Shown in pieces: positions 1-11,357 of a stretch of 64,000 nucleotides of DNA (position 1 is its first letter; the number at the start of each line of letters is the position of its first letter). The position numbers were made by a program, and so were the translations under genes. Source of the DNA: Buttiauxella agrestis ATCC 33320 (GTDB taxonomy: Bacteria > Pseudomonadota > Gammaproteobacteria > Enterobacterales > Enterobacteriaceae). The stretch is taken from the NCBI GenBank assembly GCA_024169445.1, contig JALKFA010000001.1, positions 1,488,001-1,552,000 on the forward strand, given 5' to 3'. A model generated the notes under the pieces. It made no database searches. It saw only the letters and a list, made by a program, of their open reading frames with translations, and was not told the DNA's origin.

Positions 1-388
1 GCTCTTGCTGCGCAAGACGGCTTTTATCCAGCAACTGACTACTGACTTGCAGGATTTCCTGATTTAACGCATCGGTCGACAGGCCATCAGGCACTTTTTG
101 TGGTTCATCGTGCTGATTATTGATTTGTCGACGCAAGGTATCTGAAAGCTTGGAGAAGTTATCTATAACTTGTTGATATTGTGTGGCTCGTTCCAGGGAG
201 ACTTTGCGTTCATCAAGCGCATTAAGGGCCGCCTGTAGAGCTTCCACAGTTTCAGCACTGCCTGGTTTATCCTTCGCAGATTTGGCTTGTTCCAGTTCCT
301 GGGTGATTTGTTTGGCGTCGGGGGCCGTTGCGGCGTAGGCACCGAGGCTGAGGCAGCAACCGATCAGTAATGTGATTATCAGGCGCAC
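1..388 (-). CDS. mscM: Mechanosensitive channel MscM, N-terminal part (runs off window)
   Basis: Only the first ~129 codons are present; the gene continues beyond base 1. The conceptual product starts M-R-L-I-I-T with a Sec signal peptide ending at about A-Y-A-A (residue 19) and continues as a Gln/Glu-rich helical periplasmic region (K-Q-I-T-Q-E-L-E-Q-A, later S-T-D-A-L-N-Q-E-I-L-Q), which matches E. coli MscM (YjeP), a large MscS-family channel of the inner membrane that opens under hypo-osmotic stress. The start is a GTG at 388-386. It lies downstream of psd on the same strand, as in the E. coli psd-mscM operon. Confidence 0.9.
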   Translation of the reverse strand, partial: MRLIITLLIGCCLSLGAYAATAPDAKQITQELEQAKSAKDKPGSAETVEALQAALNALDERKVSLERATQYQQVIDNFSKLSDTLRRQINNQHDEPQKVPDGLSTDALNQEILQVSSQLLDKSRLAQQE

Positions 389-408
389 GTCAGTCCCTTA
401 TTTATGAA

Positions 409-431
409 CCAGCCCTCATGGTGAGGGCTGG
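409..431. other. Perfect 10-bp hairpin between psd and mscM
   Basis: Arms CCAGCCCTCA (409-418) and TGAGGGCTGG (422-431) pair perfectly around a 3-base loop. On the minus strand, where psd is read toward mscM, no U-run follows, so it does not look like an intrinsic terminator. It may act in mRNA processing or stability between psd and mscM. Confidence 0.5.
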
Positions 432-445
432 AGATAATAGCGTTA

Positions 446-1402
446 TTAGATGTCTGGTTTGTTCTCTGGTGTGTCCGCTTCAGCTGCCACTTCTGGTTCG
501 GGAATTTCGCTTACCGGAATTTCTGGTTCACTCATCGGTTCAGTCGAGATTGCCAGCGGCTCACCAATTTTGGTCGCAGACAGGCTTTGCAGCTGTTCAA
601 CCAGGTTCACTTTACCCGGTGCGAACAAGTTAATAACCGTTGAACCTAGTTTAAAGCGACCCATTTCCTGGCCTTTTAACAGCGCCACAGAACCTTCGCT
701 TTCGCCCGCAGGCCATGTCCAGCGTTTGATAACTCCTTCACGCGGTGGTGTGATGGTGCCAGCCCAGACTGTTTCGATGCTGCCAACAATGGTGGCACCC
801 ACCAGAATTTGGGCCATCGGGCCAAATTCGGTATCAAACAGGCAGATAACGCGTTCGTTACGGGCAAACAGATTCGGCACGTTTTGCGCGGTTAAATGGT
901 TCACAGAGAACAAGTCGCCCGGCACGTAAATCATCTCACGCAAAATACCGTTACAAGGCATGTGAACGCGGTGGTAGTCACGTGGTGACAGATAAGTCGT
1001 AACGAAGCTACCGTTACGGAACAAATCTGCCATTAAGTAGTTACCGGCGAGCAGGGCTTCGAGGCTGTAATTATGGCCTTTTGCCTGCAAGATTTTGTCT
1101 TCTTCAATTGGGCCTAACTGGCTGACTACGCCATCTGCTGGCATCACCAGCACATTAGGGTCGGTGTTCACTGGGCGAACATCGTCACGCAGTGGGCGAA
1201 CGAAGAATTCGTTGAAGGTGCGGTAGCTGGCGGTGTCTGGCTTCTGTGCTTCCTTCATGTCGACTTTGTAGTATTTGACGAACAGATCGATAACCAGTTT
1301 GGTTAACCAGCCTGCTCGTTTGCTTGCACCCCAGCCTGCCAGGCGTGTCAGCCAAAGTTTAGGCAGGATGTACTGGAGTGAAAGTTTAAAATTGTCTAAC
1401 AA
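446..1402 (-). CDS. psd: Phosphatidylserine decarboxylase proenzyme
   Basis: Converts phosphatidylserine to phosphatidylethanolamine at the inner membrane, the last step of PE synthesis. The 318-residue product matches E. coli Psd (322 aa) along its length. Visible are the Asp-His-Ser autoprocessing residues D90 (M-P-A-D-G), H147 (R-D-Y-H-R-V-H) and the L-G-S-T cleavage site, where S254 becomes the pyruvoyl group, giving a large beta and small alpha chain. The last ~30 residues are an acidic, Pro-rich tail as in relatives. The start is TTG at 1402-1400, preceded by an AGGAGG ribosome site. It follows rsgA by 79 bases on the same strand. In E. coli the psd promoters respond to sigma-E and CpxR; I did not identify those boxes here. 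Confidence 0.97.
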   Translation of the reverse strand: MLDNFKLSLQYILPKLWLTRLAGWGASKRAGWLTKLVIDLFVKYYKVDMKEAQKPDTASYRTFNEFFVRPLRDDVRPVNTDPNVLVMPADGVVSQLGPIEEDKILQAKGHNYSLEALLAGNYLMADLFRNGSFVTTYLSPRDYHRVHMPCNGILREMIYVPGDLFSVNHLTAQNVPNLFARNERVICLFDTEFGPMAQILVGATIVGSIETVWAGTITPPREGVIKRWTWPAGESEGSVALLKGQEMGRFKLGSTVINLFAPGKVNLVEQLQSLSATKIGEPLAISTEPMSEPEIPVSEIPEPEVAAEADTPENKPDI

Positions 1403-1481
1403 GATAGCCTCCTGGCTAAGTACACATGTAAGCGGGCATACACAAAAAGGAGCGCGATTTTAGCGATGCCCAGCTTAATTG

Positions 1482-2537
1482 TCAGCGGTCAGTATCGGAA
1501 AAGGTTTTACGCGATTTTACCTCGGACATACTTTCCAGTATGCGGTGGTAGTTATCGAAACGCGTTTCTGCGATTTCCCCACGTTCAACAGCTTCGCGCA
1601 GTGCGCAGCCTGGATCGTTGGTGTGGCTGCAGTCACGGTATTTGCAACGACCTAAATAGTCGTGGAATTCAGTAAACCCATGAGTGACCTGATCCGGCTC
1701 TAAGTGCCACAAACCAAACTCACGCACGCCTGGGGAGTCGATAACATCACCGCCGCCCGGGAAGTGATACAGACGTGAAGCGGTGGTGGTGTGTTGACCT
1801 AAACCGGAGTTGTCCGAAACGTCATTAACCAAAATCTGGACTTCTTTAAAGCCGAGAAGGTTGTTGAGCAGGCTGGATTTGCCCACACCTGATTGCCCGG
1901 CAAAAATACTGACGCGGCCAATCAACGCTTCTTCAAGCTCTTTCAGACCTTCAACTTTGTGGCTGGAAACGAACAGAACGCGATAACCAATCTTGCGGTA
2001 GATATCCATTTGTTCATTGACGAACTTCAGGCCTGCTTCGTCCAGCAGGTCGGTTTTGTTCAGTACCAGCAATGGTTCGACATCGAGCGTTTCGCACGCC
2101 ACCAGATAACGGTCAATAATATTCAGTGACAGCTCCGGCAAGATCGCGGAAACCACGATGATTTGGTCGATATTAGCGGCAATAGGTTTTACGCCGTCGT
2201 AGAAATCAGGGCGCGTCAGGACGGTAGTGCGCTCATGTACTGCATCTACAATGCCTTTAATCGTGACACCGGCAGCCGCTTCTTTAGCTGGGCGCCAGAC
2301 CACGTTGTCGCCAGTCACCAGCGAACGGATGGTGCGACGAATATTGCAGCGGTGAATTTCACCACCGAGAGATTCAACATCGGCATGTTGGCCGAAACGG
2401 CTTATCACGCGGCCATCGCGCGGTTCACCAAACTGAGAGTCGTCGGGATCGGCTTTCTCCACAGTCTGTTTAAGCCGACGCTGGTGGTTTGCTGAAACCC
2501 GGCGCTGCTGTCCTTTGGAGAGTTTATTTTTGCTCAA
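1482..2537 (-). CDS. rsgA: Ribosome small-subunit biogenesis GTPase RsgA
   Basis: Circularly permuted GTPase that checks late maturation of the 30S subunit. In the 351-residue product the G4 motif N-K-T-D (160-163) precedes G1 G-Q-S-G-V-G-K-S (214-221) and G3 D-S-P-G (267-270), the hallmark order of the family. The C-terminal zinc site is C298, C303, H305, C311, and the N-terminal OB fold spans about 40-105. I chose the TTG at 2537-2535 because the product then begins M-S-K-N-K-L-S like E. coli RsgA (350 aa) and an AGGAG lies ~10 bases upstream. An ATG at 2633 would add 32 unconserved residues. Confidence 0.96.
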   Translation of the reverse strand: MSKNKLSKGQQRRVSANHQRRLKQTVEKADPDDSQFGEPRDGRVISRFGQHADVESLGGEIHRCNIRRTIRSLVTGDNVVWRPAKEAAAGVTIKGIVDAVHERTTVLTRPDFYDGVKPIAANIDQIIVVSAILPELSLNIIDRYLVACETLDVEPLLVLNKTDLLDEAGLKFVNEQMDIYRKIGYRVLFVSSHKVEGLKELEEALIGRVSIFAGQSGVGKSSLLNNLLGFKEVQILVNDVSDNSGLGQHTTTASRLYHFPGGGDVIDSPGVREFGLWHLEPDQVTHGFTEFHDYLGRCKYRDCSHTNDPGCALREAVERGEIAETRFDNYHRILESMSEVKSRKTFSDTDR

Positions 2538-2650
2538 TCTTACTGGCTCCTGGTCGCCCGTAGTGGGCAAAACCTCTATGATACACACTATTTTATACGA
2601 GTTAACCCATCGACAAGGGTGGGCTACGCACAAGAAGGGTGGAAAATAGC

Positions 2651-3196
2651 ATGAGTGGAAATGAAAACAATCTCATTTGGATTGATTTAGAAATGACCGG
2701 CCTGGACCCCGAGCGGGATCGCATAATTGAAATCGCCACTCTGGTTACTGATGCCAATTTGAATATCCTCGCTGAAGGACCAACCATTGCTGTTCATCAG
2801 TCTGATGAGCAACTGGCGCTGATGGATGACTGGAATGTGCGTACTCATACTGGAAGTGGCCTGGTTGAGCGTGTCAAAGCGAGTACCCAGGATGACCGCG
2901 CAGCTGAACTGGCAACACTTGAGTTCCTAAAGCTTTGGGTGCCAGCGAATAGCTCGCCAATCTGTGGTAACAGTATCGGCCAGGATCGTCGTTTCCTGTT
3001 TAAGTATATGCCTGAGCTGGAAGCTTACTTCCACTATCGTTATCTGGATGTCAGTACGCTCAAAGAGCTGGCGCGCCGTTGGAAACCTGAGATTTTGGCT
3101 GATTTCAAAAAGCAGGGCACTCATCAGGCAATGGACGATATTCGTGAGTCAGTGGCTGAGTTAGCATTCTATCGCGAGAATTTTATTAAGCTTTGA
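2651..3196 (+). CDS. orn: Oligoribonuclease
   Basis: 3'-5' exoribonuclease that degrades 2-5 nt RNAs and the linear dinucleotide pGpG; essential in E. coli. The 181-residue product has the complete DEDDh set: D12 and E14 (W-I-D-L-E-M-T-G), D112, H158 and D163 (H-Q-A-M-D-D). The ATG at 2651 gives the family length; a GTG at 2639 would add four residues and leave no room for a ribosome site. It is divergent from rsgA, with the start codons 113 bases apart. Confidence 0.97.
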   Translation: MSGNENNLIWIDLEMTGLDPERDRIIEIATLVTDANLNILAEGPTIAVHQSDEQLALMDDWNVRTHTGSGLVERVKASTQDDRAAELATLEFLKLWVPANSSPICGNSIGQDRRFLFKYMPELEAYFHYRYLDVSTLKELARRWKPEILADFKKQGTHQAMDDIRESVAELAFYRENFIKL

Positions 3197-3301
3197 CAGG
3201 CGTGTGGGAGGAGCTAAACTCCTCCATCGCTGAGATATTAATCATTTTGGCGTTTAAATCGCCATTCAAACTAATTTTGTGAAAAAAACCTTTTGAGGGG
3301 C

Positions 3302-3329
3302 TTGCGACTAAAACGATTTCTCGTATAAT
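3302..3329 (+). promoter_or_regulatory. Sigma-70 promoter of the tRNA-Gly cluster
   Basis: TTGCGA (3302-3307) and a consensus TATAAT (3324-3329) are 16 bases apart. The stretch after the -10 box is GC-rich (GCGCCTCCC), as expected of a stringently controlled stable-RNA promoter. The first tRNA begins 41 bases after the -10 box. Confidence 0.8.
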
Positions 3330-3370
3330 GCGCCTCCCGTACCGATGCAGAATTTGCAGCGTTACACAGA

Positions 3371-3446
<76 letters not shown>

Positions 3447-3482
3447 AATTTGATTAGGCTTTTTACAGCCAGCACCACCCAA

Positions 3483-3558
<76 letters not shown>

Positions 3559-3594
3559 AAATTTGATTTGGCTTTTACAGCCAGCACCACCCAA

Positions 3595-3670
<76 letters not shown>

Positions 3671-3940
3671 AATTCTAATATCCAGTACAAATTATCCACA
3701 ACGCTAAGTCGCGTCGGTGGTGGTTTTTACGTTCCTCAAAAACTATTGTGAACAGACTTATCCACAGCTTAGTTTTATTCCCTTCGATCGCTAATTATTT
3801 ATTAACTTTTACATCTTTAGTTTAACTAATTGATTTAATTCATTTTTATAATGTTTAAAAATGTTAACTCGATCGCTTGCAGATTTTACATCGCTTGTGG
3901 GGCAAGGCTTTCAAATTTTTATTCACATCCTGTGGACATT

Positions 3941-5080
3941 TCACGCATCACGTTTTAACCCCTTTTCAATGACTCGAACCAGACGCTGTTTTTGCGGTAA
4001 CTGGACTTCCGTTGCATTCGCGCTTCGTCTGGTTAATTGTTGCGCAATCGCCCAGTCGATGTGTTCGTCAAGAAGTGGGTGCTCACCTTTTCGTTGTTGT
4101 AGTGCTTCCAGAATCGCTTCATCCCATGGCGCATTACCCATCACTACCGCAATATTTCGCAGCCAGCGCAAATGTCCAATGCGCCGAATTGCCGAACCTT
4201 CGGTTACCCGCAGGAAATACTCTTCACTCCAGGCGAATAACTCAACCAGCGGTGGCGCATGTAACGCACGGCGCGGGCTAAAGTCGTCTTCTGTGGTGAG
4301 TTGCGAAAAACGATTCCACGGGCAAATCAGTTGGCAGTCGTCACATCCATAGATGCGGTTACCGATTAATGGTCTGAACTCTTCGGGAATGGCGCCTTCA
4401 AGCTCAATGGTGAGGTAGGAGATGCAGCGCCTGGCATCCACGGTGTATGGCTCCACAATCGCGCCGGTTGGACAAATAGTCATGCAAGCCACACAGCGCC
4501 CACATTGTTCCTCGATAGCTTTATCAACAGGAAGAGGGATATCGACCAACAGCTCGCCGAGGAAAAAGAATGAACCGGCTTCCTGATTAAGGATAAGTGA
4601 GTGCTTACCTGTCCAACCCAGACCGGCTTTTTCTGCCAATGGGCGTTCAAGAATCGGCGCAGAATCCACAAAAGGTCTAAAATTCAGCGTGGAACAGTGG
4701 GACTGGATCATTTCACCCAGTTTTTTGAGCCGATTACGCAGCAGTTTGTGGTAGTCACGTCCAAGCGCGTAGCGGCTGATATAACCAATTTTGGGATTTT
4801 TGAGCGTTGAAGCGAAGGCTGCGTTTGCCGGAAGATAGTTCATGCGCACGCTAATCACACGCAAAGTGCCGGGGAGCAGTTCGTGAGGCCGGGCACGCAT
4901 CATGCCGTGACGAGCCATCCAGTCCATCTCACCGTGGTATTGTTTATCCAGCCACATCTGGAGCGCAGGCTCGCTGGCGGTGAGATCGGTATCGGAAATT
5001 CCAACTTGCTGGAAGCCGAGTTCGATCCCCCACTGTTTAATATTTTGCGCTAATTGATTGAGATCGAGGGGCTGTGACAT
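3941..5080 (-). CDS. queG: Epoxyqueuosine reductase
   Basis: Cobalamin-dependent iron-sulfur enzyme that reduces epoxyqueuosine to queuosine at the wobble base of GUN-anticodon tRNAs. The 379-residue product (same length as E. coli QueG/YjeS) has two 4Fe-4S motifs: C193, C196, C199, C203, and C246, C249, C253 with C219. The F-V-D-S-A-P-I-L-E-R segment near D139 carries the catalytic Asp of the family. The start at 5080 was chosen for the conserved M-S-Q-P-L-D-L-N N-terminus. Its ATG overlaps that of divergent nnr by two bases. Confidence 0.97.
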   Translation of the reverse strand: MSQPLDLNQLAQNIKQWGIELGFQQVGISDTDLTASEPALQMWLDKQYHGEMDWMARHGMMRARPHELLPGTLRVISVRMNYLPANAAFASTLKNPKIGYISRYALGRDYHKLLRNRLKKLGEMIQSHCSTLNFRPFVDSAPILERPLAEKAGLGWTGKHSLILNQEAGSFFFLGELLVDIPLPVDKAIEEQCGRCVACMTICPTGAIVEPYTVDARRCISYLTIELEGAIPEEFRPLIGNRIYGCDDCQLICPWNRFSQLTTEDDFSPRRALHAPPLVELFAWSEEYFLRVTEGSAIRRIGHLRWLRNIAVVMGNAPWDEAILEALQQRKGEHPLLDEHIDWAIAQQLTRRSANATEVQLPQKQRLVRVIEKGLKRDA

Positions 5081-6605
5081 GACGGACCTGAGCCTAAAAA
5101 TAACCGCTAAAAGTATACCACATTCAGTCTGGTCAGCAGACTGGCTGCGCACCGCTGAAAAGCAGGCGGCGGATGACTTAGGGTTAACGCTGTATGAATT
5201 GATGCAACGAGCGGGAGCGGCGGCGTTTAATTTAGCCCGTGAACTGTACCCGCAAACTCACCACTGGTTGATTGCATGCGGGCATGGCAATAACGGCGGC
5301 GATGGTTACGTGGTGGCTCGGCTTGCTCAGGCTGCTGGCATCCGCGTGACATTGCTGGCATTAGAAAGCGATAAAGCCTTACCGGAAGAAGCTGCTACAG
5401 CGCGCGATGCCTGGCTAAATGCCGCGGGTGTGATTCACGCAGCGGATACTGTCTGGCCCGATGATATCGACCTTGTGATTGATGGTGTGTTGGGAACCGG
5501 TCTGAATAGCGTGCCGCGTGAGGCTGCAGTACAGCTTATCGAACAATGTAATCAGTATTCGGCACCGGTCATTGCGCTGGATATTCCTTCAGGCCTGCTC
5601 GCAGAAACTGGGGCGACACCAGGTGCAGTGATACATGCCTCCCATACCCTGACGTTTATTGCTCTCAAACCTGGCTTACTAACGGGAAAGGCTCGGGATG
5701 TGGTCGGTAAACTGCATTTTCATGCGCTTGGTCTTGAAGAGTGGTTGCAAGGCCAGACAGCGCCAATTTCTCGCGTGGATAGCGCACAATTATCCGGCTG
5801 GCTACCGCCACGGAAACCTACTTCGCACAAAGGCACTAACGGGCGGCTGGTGGTTATTGGTGGTGATTACGGTACTGCCGGAGCGATTAGAATGGCGGGT
5901 GAAGCCGCATTACGGGCGGGGGCGGGTTTAGTCAGAGTGCTGACACGTATCGAGAACGTTGTACCATTGCTCACTGCTCGTCCGGAATTAATGGTTCAGG
6001 AACTGACTGCACAAACGCTTGATGAATCTCTTGAGTGGGCTGATGTGGTGGTCATTGGCCCAGGTTTAGGGCAGCAGGAGTGGGGCAAAAGCGCCTTACA
6101 AAAAGCAGAGAACAGTCAGAAACCGATGTTGTGGGATGCCGATGCGCTTAACCTTCTGGCAATCAATCCCGATAAACGTCAGAATCGCGTGATTACGCCA
6201 CATCCTGGAGAGGCCGCCAGGTTATTAAATTGTACCGTATCTCAAATTGAGAGTGACCGCTTACTTTCCGCGGACCGCCTGGTAAAACGTTATGGTGGAA
6301 TTGTGGTCTTAAAAGGTGCCGGTACGATTGTGGCCAGCCAAAGTGGTGAGTGCGCAATGATTGATGTGGGTAATGCTGGCATGGGCAGTGGTGGAATGGG
6401 GGATGTGCTGTCCGGAATTATCGGAGCGTTGCTGGCACAGAAGTTAACCCCGTATGATGCTGCTTGCGCTGGTTGTGTTGCTCATGGTGCTGCTGCTGAC
6501 ATGTTAGCCCATCGCTACGGCACGCGTGGCATGTTAGCGAGCGACTTATTAACGACGTTGTACCCTTTTGTTAACCCGGATTTGAATAGCAAAGAAAATG
6601 ATTAA
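5079..6605 (+). CDS. nnr: Bifunctional NAD(P)HX epimerase / ADP-dependent dehydratase
   Basis: Repairs damaged (hydrated) NADH and NADPH. The N-terminal half (about 1-220) is the epimerase domain ([17 protein letters not shown]), the C-terminal half (about 230-508) the ribokinase-like dehydratase ([30 protein letters not shown]). The ATG at 5079 gives 508 aa, against 515 in E. coli YjeF. It is the first gene of the long plus-strand series to hflC and overlaps tsaE by 8 bases. Confidence 0.96.
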   Translation: MTDLSLKITAKSIPHSVWSADWLRTAEKQAADDLGLTLYELMQRAGAAAFNLARELYPQTHHWLIACGHGNNGGDGYVVARLAQAAGIRVTLLALESDKALPEEAATARDAWLNAAGVIHAADTVWPDDIDLVIDGVLGTGLNSVPREAAVQLIEQCNQYSAPVIALDIPSGLLAETGATPGAVIHASHTLTFIALKPGLLTGKARDVVGKLHFHALGLEEWLQGQTAPISRVDSAQLSGWLPPRKPTSHKGTNGRLVVIGGDYGTAGAIRMAGEAALRAGAGLVRVLTRIENVVPLLTARPELMVQELTAQTLDESLEWADVVVIGPGLGQQEWGKSALQKAENSQKPMLWDADALNLLAINPDKRQNRVITPHPGEAARLLNCTVSQIESDRLLSADRLVKRYGGIVVLKGAGTIVASQSGECAMIDVGNAGMGSGGMGDVLSGIIGALLAQKLTPYDAACAGCVAHGAAADMLAHRYGTRGMLASDLLTTLYPFVNPDLNSKEND

Positions 6606-7059
6606 TCGAGTTATCGCATTACCTGATGAAGCTGCGACATTAGAGTTGGGTGCCCGTCTGGCTAAAGCCTGCGAAGGTGCCACCGTTATTCATCTGTATG
6701 GTGACCTGGGCGCGGGGAAAACGACATTTAGCCGTGGTTTTATACAGGCGCTAGGCCATAAAGGGAACGTTAAAAGCCCAACCTATACGTTGGTGGAGCC
6801 GTACACCCTCGGCGATTTGATGGTGTATCACTTCGATCTTTACCGTCTTGCCGATCCAGAAGAACTCGAGTTTATGGGAATCCGTGACTATTTCACCAAT
6901 GATGCAATCAGTCTGGTGGAGTGGCCGCAACAAGGTCAGGGTGTGCTTCCAGAACCGGATGTCGAAATCCACCTAAGTTACCAGGCTTGCGGGCGCGAAG
7001 CGTGTCTGAAAGCAGTTTCCTCATCTGGTGAGTCGTTACTGGCGCGGTTGGCCAAATAA
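6598..7059 (+). CDS. tsaE: tRNA t6A biosynthesis ATPase TsaE
   Basis: P-loop ATPase that, with TsaB, TsaC and TsaD, makes N6-threonylcarbamoyl-adenosine at position 37 of ANN-decoding tRNAs. The 153-residue product has the Walker A motif G-D-L-G-A-G-K-T (35-42) followed by the family motif S-P-T-Y-T-L-V-E, then H-F-D-L-Y-R-L, and V-E-W-P near residue 104. The start codon lies inside the end of nnr, indicating translational coupling. Confidence 0.97.
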   Translation: MINRVIALPDEAATLELGARLAKACEGATVIHLYGDLGAGKTTFSRGFIQALGHKGNVKSPTYTLVEPYTLGDLMVYHFDLYRLADPEELEFMGIRDYFTNDAISLVEWPQQGQGVLPEPDVEIHLSYQACGREACLKAVSSSGESLLARLAK

Positions 7060-7072
7060 CAAGGATGACGGG

Positions 7073-8410
7073 ATGATCTCTCGCGTAAAAAGTTGGTTGA
7101 TGGCGGTGTGTTTACTGGTACTGACTGTACAGGTCAACGCCGCAAATTTAGCAGATATTCAGGTATCAAATGGTGATTCGCAGGCGCGGATCACCTTTAG
7201 TTTTATTGGTGACCCTGAATATGCTTTTTCTCAGGATGATAAAAAAAGCGTTGCTCTGGATATCAAGCAAACCGGTGTTATTAGAGGTTTGCCGCTGCTA
7301 TTCAGTGGCAATAATCTGGTGAAAAGCATTCGATCCGGGCAACCTAAAGATAGCGGTTCTTTACGTCTGGTGGTGGACCTCACCCAGCCAGGTAAAACAC
7401 GAGCGGTGAAACAGCAGCACGGCGCTAATTATACGGTGGTATTTACCATTAATGCCGATGCACCGCCGCCGCCGCCGCCACCTCCACCGCCACCAGTAGT
7501 GGCGAAACGTGTTGAAGTGTTGCCAGTAACACGTCCCGCTGAACCGGCAAAAAATCCTTTTAGTTCTCAAACCGTAACCGGTGCCATGAGTTCGAATACC
7601 GTCACGCATCCGGCACGAGCGAAACGCACCACCACTCAATCCGATACTATCGTCGTCGCCATTGATGCCGGTCACGGTGGGCAAGATCCTGGCGCGATTG
7701 GCCCCGGTGGTACCAAAGAGAAAAACGTCACTATTTCTATCGCCCGTAAACTTCGTGAGTTGCTTAATGACGACTCCATGTTTAAAGGTGTGCTCACTCG
7801 CGATGGCGACTATTTTATTTCAGTGATGGGGCGTTCAGATGTCGCCCGTAAGCAGAACGCCAATATTCTGGTGTCGATTCATGCTGATGCCGCACCAAAT
7901 CGCGATGCAACAGGGGCTTCTGTCTGGGTGTTGTCAAATCGCCGGGCAAATAGCGAAATGGCAGGCTGGCTTGAGCAACACGAAAAACAATCCGAGTTAC
8001 TTGGCGGCGCGGGCGATGTGCTGGCCAACAGCCAGGCGGATCCTTATCTCAGCCAGGCGGTGCTGGATTTGCAATTCGGCCATTCTCAGCGCGTCGGGTA
8101 TGATGTGGCAACCAAAGTTCTGGCGCAGATGCAGCGGGTAGGCGCGTTACATAAACGCCGTCCGGAGCATGCGAGCCTTGGGGTGTTACGTTCCCCGGAT
8201 ATTCCTTCTGTGTTGGTGGAAACCGGGTTTATCAGTAACCATTCGGAAGAGCGTCTGCTGGATAGCGATGATTATCAGCAAAAAATTGCCCAGGCTATTT
8301 ATCAAGGGTTAAAGGATTATTTCCTGACGCATCCGCTACAATCAGCACCTGACTCTTCTCAGACCGCACGCTCAGGCTCAGGTGTCGATCAGGTCGCGAT
8401 TACTCAATAA
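7073..8410 (+). CDS. amiB: N-acetylmuramoyl-L-alanine amidase AmiB
   Basis: Periplasmic zinc amidase that splits septal peptidoglycan during daughter-cell separation, activated by EnvC. The 445-residue product (same as E. coli) has a Sec signal peptide (cleavage near V-N-A-A, residue ~23), an N-terminal AMIN septum-targeting domain (to ~130), a linker with 11 consecutive prolines, and a C-terminal Amidase_3 domain ([21 protein letters not shown]). I chose ATG 7073 with an AAGGA site upstream; a GTG at 7028 would extend back into tsaE and break the signal peptide. Confidence 0.97.
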   Translation: MISRVKSWLMAVCLLVLTVQVNAANLADIQVSNGDSQARITFSFIGDPEYAFSQDDKKSVALDIKQTGVIRGLPLLFSGNNLVKSIRSGQPKDSGSLRLVVDLTQPGKTRAVKQQHGANYTVVFTINADAPPPPPPPPPPPVVAKRVEVLPVTRPAEPAKNPFSSQTVTGAMSSNTVTHPARAKRTTTQSDTIVVAIDAGHGGQDPGAIGPGGTKEKNVTISIARKLRELLNDDSMFKGVLTRDGDYFISVMGRSDVARKQNANILVSIHADAAPNRDATGASVWVLSNRRANSEMAGWLEQHEKQSELLGGAGDVLANSQADPYLSQAVLDLQFGHSQRVGYDVATKVLAQMQRVGALHKRRPEHASLGVLRSPDIPSVLVETGFISNHSEERLLDSDDYQQKIAQAIYQGLKDYFLTHPLQSAPDSSQTARSGSGVDQVAITQ

Positions 8411-8419
8411 GGATATTTC

Positions 8420-10315
8420 ATGCCGATTCAGGTTTTGCCGCCGCAACTTGCCAACCAGATTGCGGCTGGCGAAGTGGTAGAGCGCCCCGCGTCGGTGGTG
8501 AAAGAACTGGTTGAGAACAGCCTTGATGCGGGTGCTACGCGGATTGATATTGATATCGAACGTGGTGGTGCCAAGCTCATTCGCATTCGCGACAATGGCT
8601 GCGGGATTAAAAAAGATGAGCTGGCGCTGGCGCTGGCTCGTCATGCCACCAGTAAAATCGCCACACTTGATGACCTTGAAGCCATTATTAGCCTTGGTTT
8701 TCGTGGTGAAGCGCTGGCGAGTATTAGCTCAGTTGCGCGGCTGACGTTAACGTCGCGTACTGCTGAACAAAGCGAGGCGTGGCAGGCTTATGCCGAAGGA
8801 CGCGAACAAGATGTGACGGTTAAACCTGCCGCACATCCTGTTGGAACCACGCTCGAGGTGTTGGATCTGTTCTACAACACGCCTGCCCGGCGCAAATTTA
8901 TGCGCACCGAAAAAACTGAATTCAACCACATTGATGAAATAGTCAGACGTATTGCGCTGGCGCGCTTCGATGTGTCAATTAATCTCACCCATAACGGTAA
9001 AGTGATACGTCAGTACCGTGCTGTAGCGGAAGGCGCACCACGTGAACGCCGCCTTGGGGCAATCTGCGGTACTGCATTCCTCGAACAAGCGTTGGCCATC
9101 GAATGGCAACATGGTGATTTGGCGTTGCGTGGCTGGGTGGCTGAACCGTCTGCCACCACGTCTGCGCTTGCTGAGATTCAATACTGTTATGTGAATGGAC
9201 GCATGATGCGCGATCGCCTGATCAACCATGCGATCCGCCAGGCCTGTGAAGATAAGCTTGGGGCCGAGCAACAACCCGCATTTGTGCTATATCTTGAAAT
9301 TGACCCGCATCAGGTGGATGTGAATGTGCATCCCGCTAAGCATGAAGTCCGTTTTCATCAGTCGCGCCTGGTACATGATTTTATCTACCAGGGCGTGTTA
9401 AGCGTTTTGCAACAGCAGAGCGAAAATCGTCTACCGTTGGAAGAGACTGCGGAAGATCCACAACCGCGCTGGCAGCCTGAAAACCGCGTTGCATCGGGGC
9501 GGAATCAGTTTGCGACCCCTGCTCCGGCAACGACACATCGCGAAGCGGCATATCGTGACGTTGCACCACGTAGTTCTGGGGAAAATATCCCTGGGCATAG
9601 CGGTGGGGGCGTGAATAAAGTCGCACCATTGTGGCCCCATGCTGCACCCGGTTTTCAGAAGAAAGAAGGTGCGTTGTACCGCGAGTTACTGGATACACCC
9701 GCATCTGCGGTGGAGAATCGTGTTGCTGAGCCTGAAGTTTTCGAGGCGTTAGATGCACATGCGCAAAGTTTTGGCCGCGTACTGACGGTTCTTCCTCCGG
9801 ACCTGGCGTTGCTGGAACGCGAAGGCAAATTGATGCTGCTTTCACTAAGCGTAGCTGAGCGCTGGTTGAGAATGGCGCAGCTCGTGCCGGGTAGTGAAGG
9901 CGCTCGAGCCCAACCGTTGTTGATACCCGTTCGGTTGAAGGTGACCAAAGAAGAACAGGATGTTTTGCTGAAAAATCAATCACTGTTGCTGGAAATGGGC
10001 ATCGAATTTGTTGCGGAGTCGCGTCAGATAACAATTCGCACGGTACCTTTACCTTTGCGTAAACAAAATTTACAAATCTTGATTCACGAACTGCCAGGAT
10101 ACCTGGCGCAACAGACAGAGGTTAGCGCAACACAGATTGCTCAATGGTTTGCTCGTCAAATGGACGGCTTTCATGAACAATGGAACCAGTCACAGGCAAT
10201 TGCCCTGCTGGCTGACGTAGAGCGTCTTTGTCCGCAACTGGTGAAATCACCACCTGGCGGTTTGTTACAACCTGTTGATTTACAATTGGCGATGAACGCC
10301 CTGAAACATGACTGA
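8420..10315 (+). CDS. mutL: DNA mismatch repair protein MutL
   Basis: Links mismatch recognition by MutS to MutH nicking and UvrD unwinding. The 631-residue product has an N-terminal GHKL ATPase: E-N-S-L-D-A-G-A (32-39), D-N-G-C-G-I (58-63), G-F-R-G-E-A-L (93-99). A low-complexity linker (about 340-430) follows, then the C-terminal dimerisation domain. The endonuclease motif D-Q-H-A-(x)2-E-(x)4-E of MutH-less bacteria is not seen, as expected for an enterobacterium. It is slightly longer than E. coli MutL (615 aa) because of the linker. It overlaps miaA by 8 bases. Confidence 0.98.
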   Translation: MPIQVLPPQLANQIAAGEVVERPASVVKELVENSLDAGATRIDIDIERGGAKLIRIRDNGCGIKKDELALALARHATSKIATLDDLEAIISLGFRGEALASISSVARLTLTSRTAEQSEAWQAYAEGREQDVTVKPAAHPVGTTLEVLDLFYNTPARRKFMRTEKTEFNHIDEIVRRIALARFDVSINLTHNGKVIRQYRAVAEGAPRERRLGAICGTAFLEQALAIEWQHGDLALRGWVAEPSATTSALAEIQYCYVNGRMMRDRLINHAIRQACEDKLGAEQQPAFVLYLEIDPHQVDVNVHPAKHEVRFHQSRLVHDFIYQGVLSVLQQQSENRLPLEETAEDPQPRWQPENRVASGRNQFATPAPATTHREAAYRDVAPRSSGENIPGHSGGGVNKVAPLWPHAAPGFQKKEGALYRELLDTPASAVENRVAEPEVFEALDAHAQSFGRVLTVLPPDLALLEREGKLMLLSLSVAERWLRMAQLVPGSEGARAQPLLIPVRLKVTKEEQDVLLKNQSLLLEMGIEFVAESRQITIRTVPLPLRKQNLQILIHELPGYLAQQTEVSATQIAQWFARQMDGFHEQWNQSQAIALLADVERLCPQLVKSPPGGLLQPVDLQLAMNALKHD

Positions 10316-11255
10316 AGTTAAGCAAAACCTGCCACAGGCAATTTTTTTGATGGGGCCGACGGCCTCAGGTAAGACAGCGTTAGCCATTAATTTGCGTAAA
10401 ACGTTGCCGGTAGAGTTGATAAGCGTCGATTCGGCCCTTATCTATCAAGGGATGGACATCGGTACCGCGAAGCCAACGGCAGAAGAACTCGCCCAGGCTC
10501 CGCATCGGTTACTTGATATTCTCGACCCGGCACAGGCTTATTCCGCCGCAGATTTCCGGCGTGATGCACTGGCTGAAATGGCGGAAATTACCGCTGCAGG
10601 ACGTATCCCCTTATTAGTAGGGGGAACGATGCTCTACTTCAAGGCATTGTTAGAAGGTTTATCGCCGTTGCCATCCGCCTCTCCTGAAGTTCGGGAACGG
10701 ATAGAAAAACAGGCAGCAGAGCAAGGATGGGATGCGTTGCACCGTGAATTAGCACTGGTTGATCCGGTTGCTGCTGCTCGTATTCATCCAAATGATCCAC
10801 AAAGGCTTTCCCGGGCACTGGAAGTTTTTTTCATTTCGGGTAAAACTTTAACGGAACTGACACAAACGTCAGGAGAAGCTCTGCCTTACCAGGTGCATCA
10901 GTTCGCCATCGCCCCGGCGAGCCGTGAACTGCTCCATCAAAGAATTGAGCAGCGTTTTCATCAGATGTTAGCTTCGGGATTTGAAGCTGAAGTACGGGCT
11001 CTTTTTGCCCGTGGTGATTTGCATACGGACATGCCTTCCATTCGTTGTGTGGGTTACCGGCAGATGTGGTCTTATCTGGCGGGTGAAATTCCTCATGATG
11101 AAATGGTTTATCGTGGTATTTGCGCGACGAGACAATTGGCTAAGCGTCAAATGACCTGGTTGAGAGGTTGGGAAGGTGTTCACTGGTTAGACAGTGATAA
11201 TCCGTCCCAGTCTTACAACGATGTAGTACAGGTAGTTAGTGCGAAGCATCAATGA
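10308..11255 (+). CDS. miaA: tRNA dimethylallyltransferase
   Basis: Adds the dimethylallyl group to A37 of tRNAs reading UNN codons. Walker A G-P-T-A-S-G-K-T is at 16-23, followed by the substrate motif S-V-D-S-A-L-I-Y and D-I-G-T-A-K-P; the G-G-T-M-L-Y-F segment and the C-terminal R-C-V-G-Y-R-Q-M-W core are intact. Length 315 aa, as in E. coli (316). The gene starts within the end of mutL. In E. coli this gene contains promoters, including heat-shock ones, for hfq and hflX; I did not assign them here. Confidence 0.97.
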   Translation: MTEVKQNLPQAIFLMGPTASGKTALAINLRKTLPVELISVDSALIYQGMDIGTAKPTAEELAQAPHRLLDILDPAQAYSAADFRRDALAEMAEITAAGRIPLLVGGTMLYFKALLEGLSPLPSASPEVRERIEKQAAEQGWDALHRELALVDPVAAARIHPNDPQRLSRALEVFFISGKTLTELTQTSGEALPYQVHQFAIAPASRELLHQRIEQRFHQMLASGFEAEVRALFARGDLHTDMPSIRCVGYRQMWSYLAGEIPHDEMVYRGICATRQLAKRQMTWLRGWEGVHWLDSDNPSQSYNDVVQVVSAKHQ

Positions 11256-11357
11256 ATGTGTACAATTGAATCGTTATGGTGCGCAGTATCTTACGCAGTT
11301 TTTCAGAGCCTCAGGGCTCTTGAGTTACAAACAACAAGCATATAAGGAAAAGATAGA

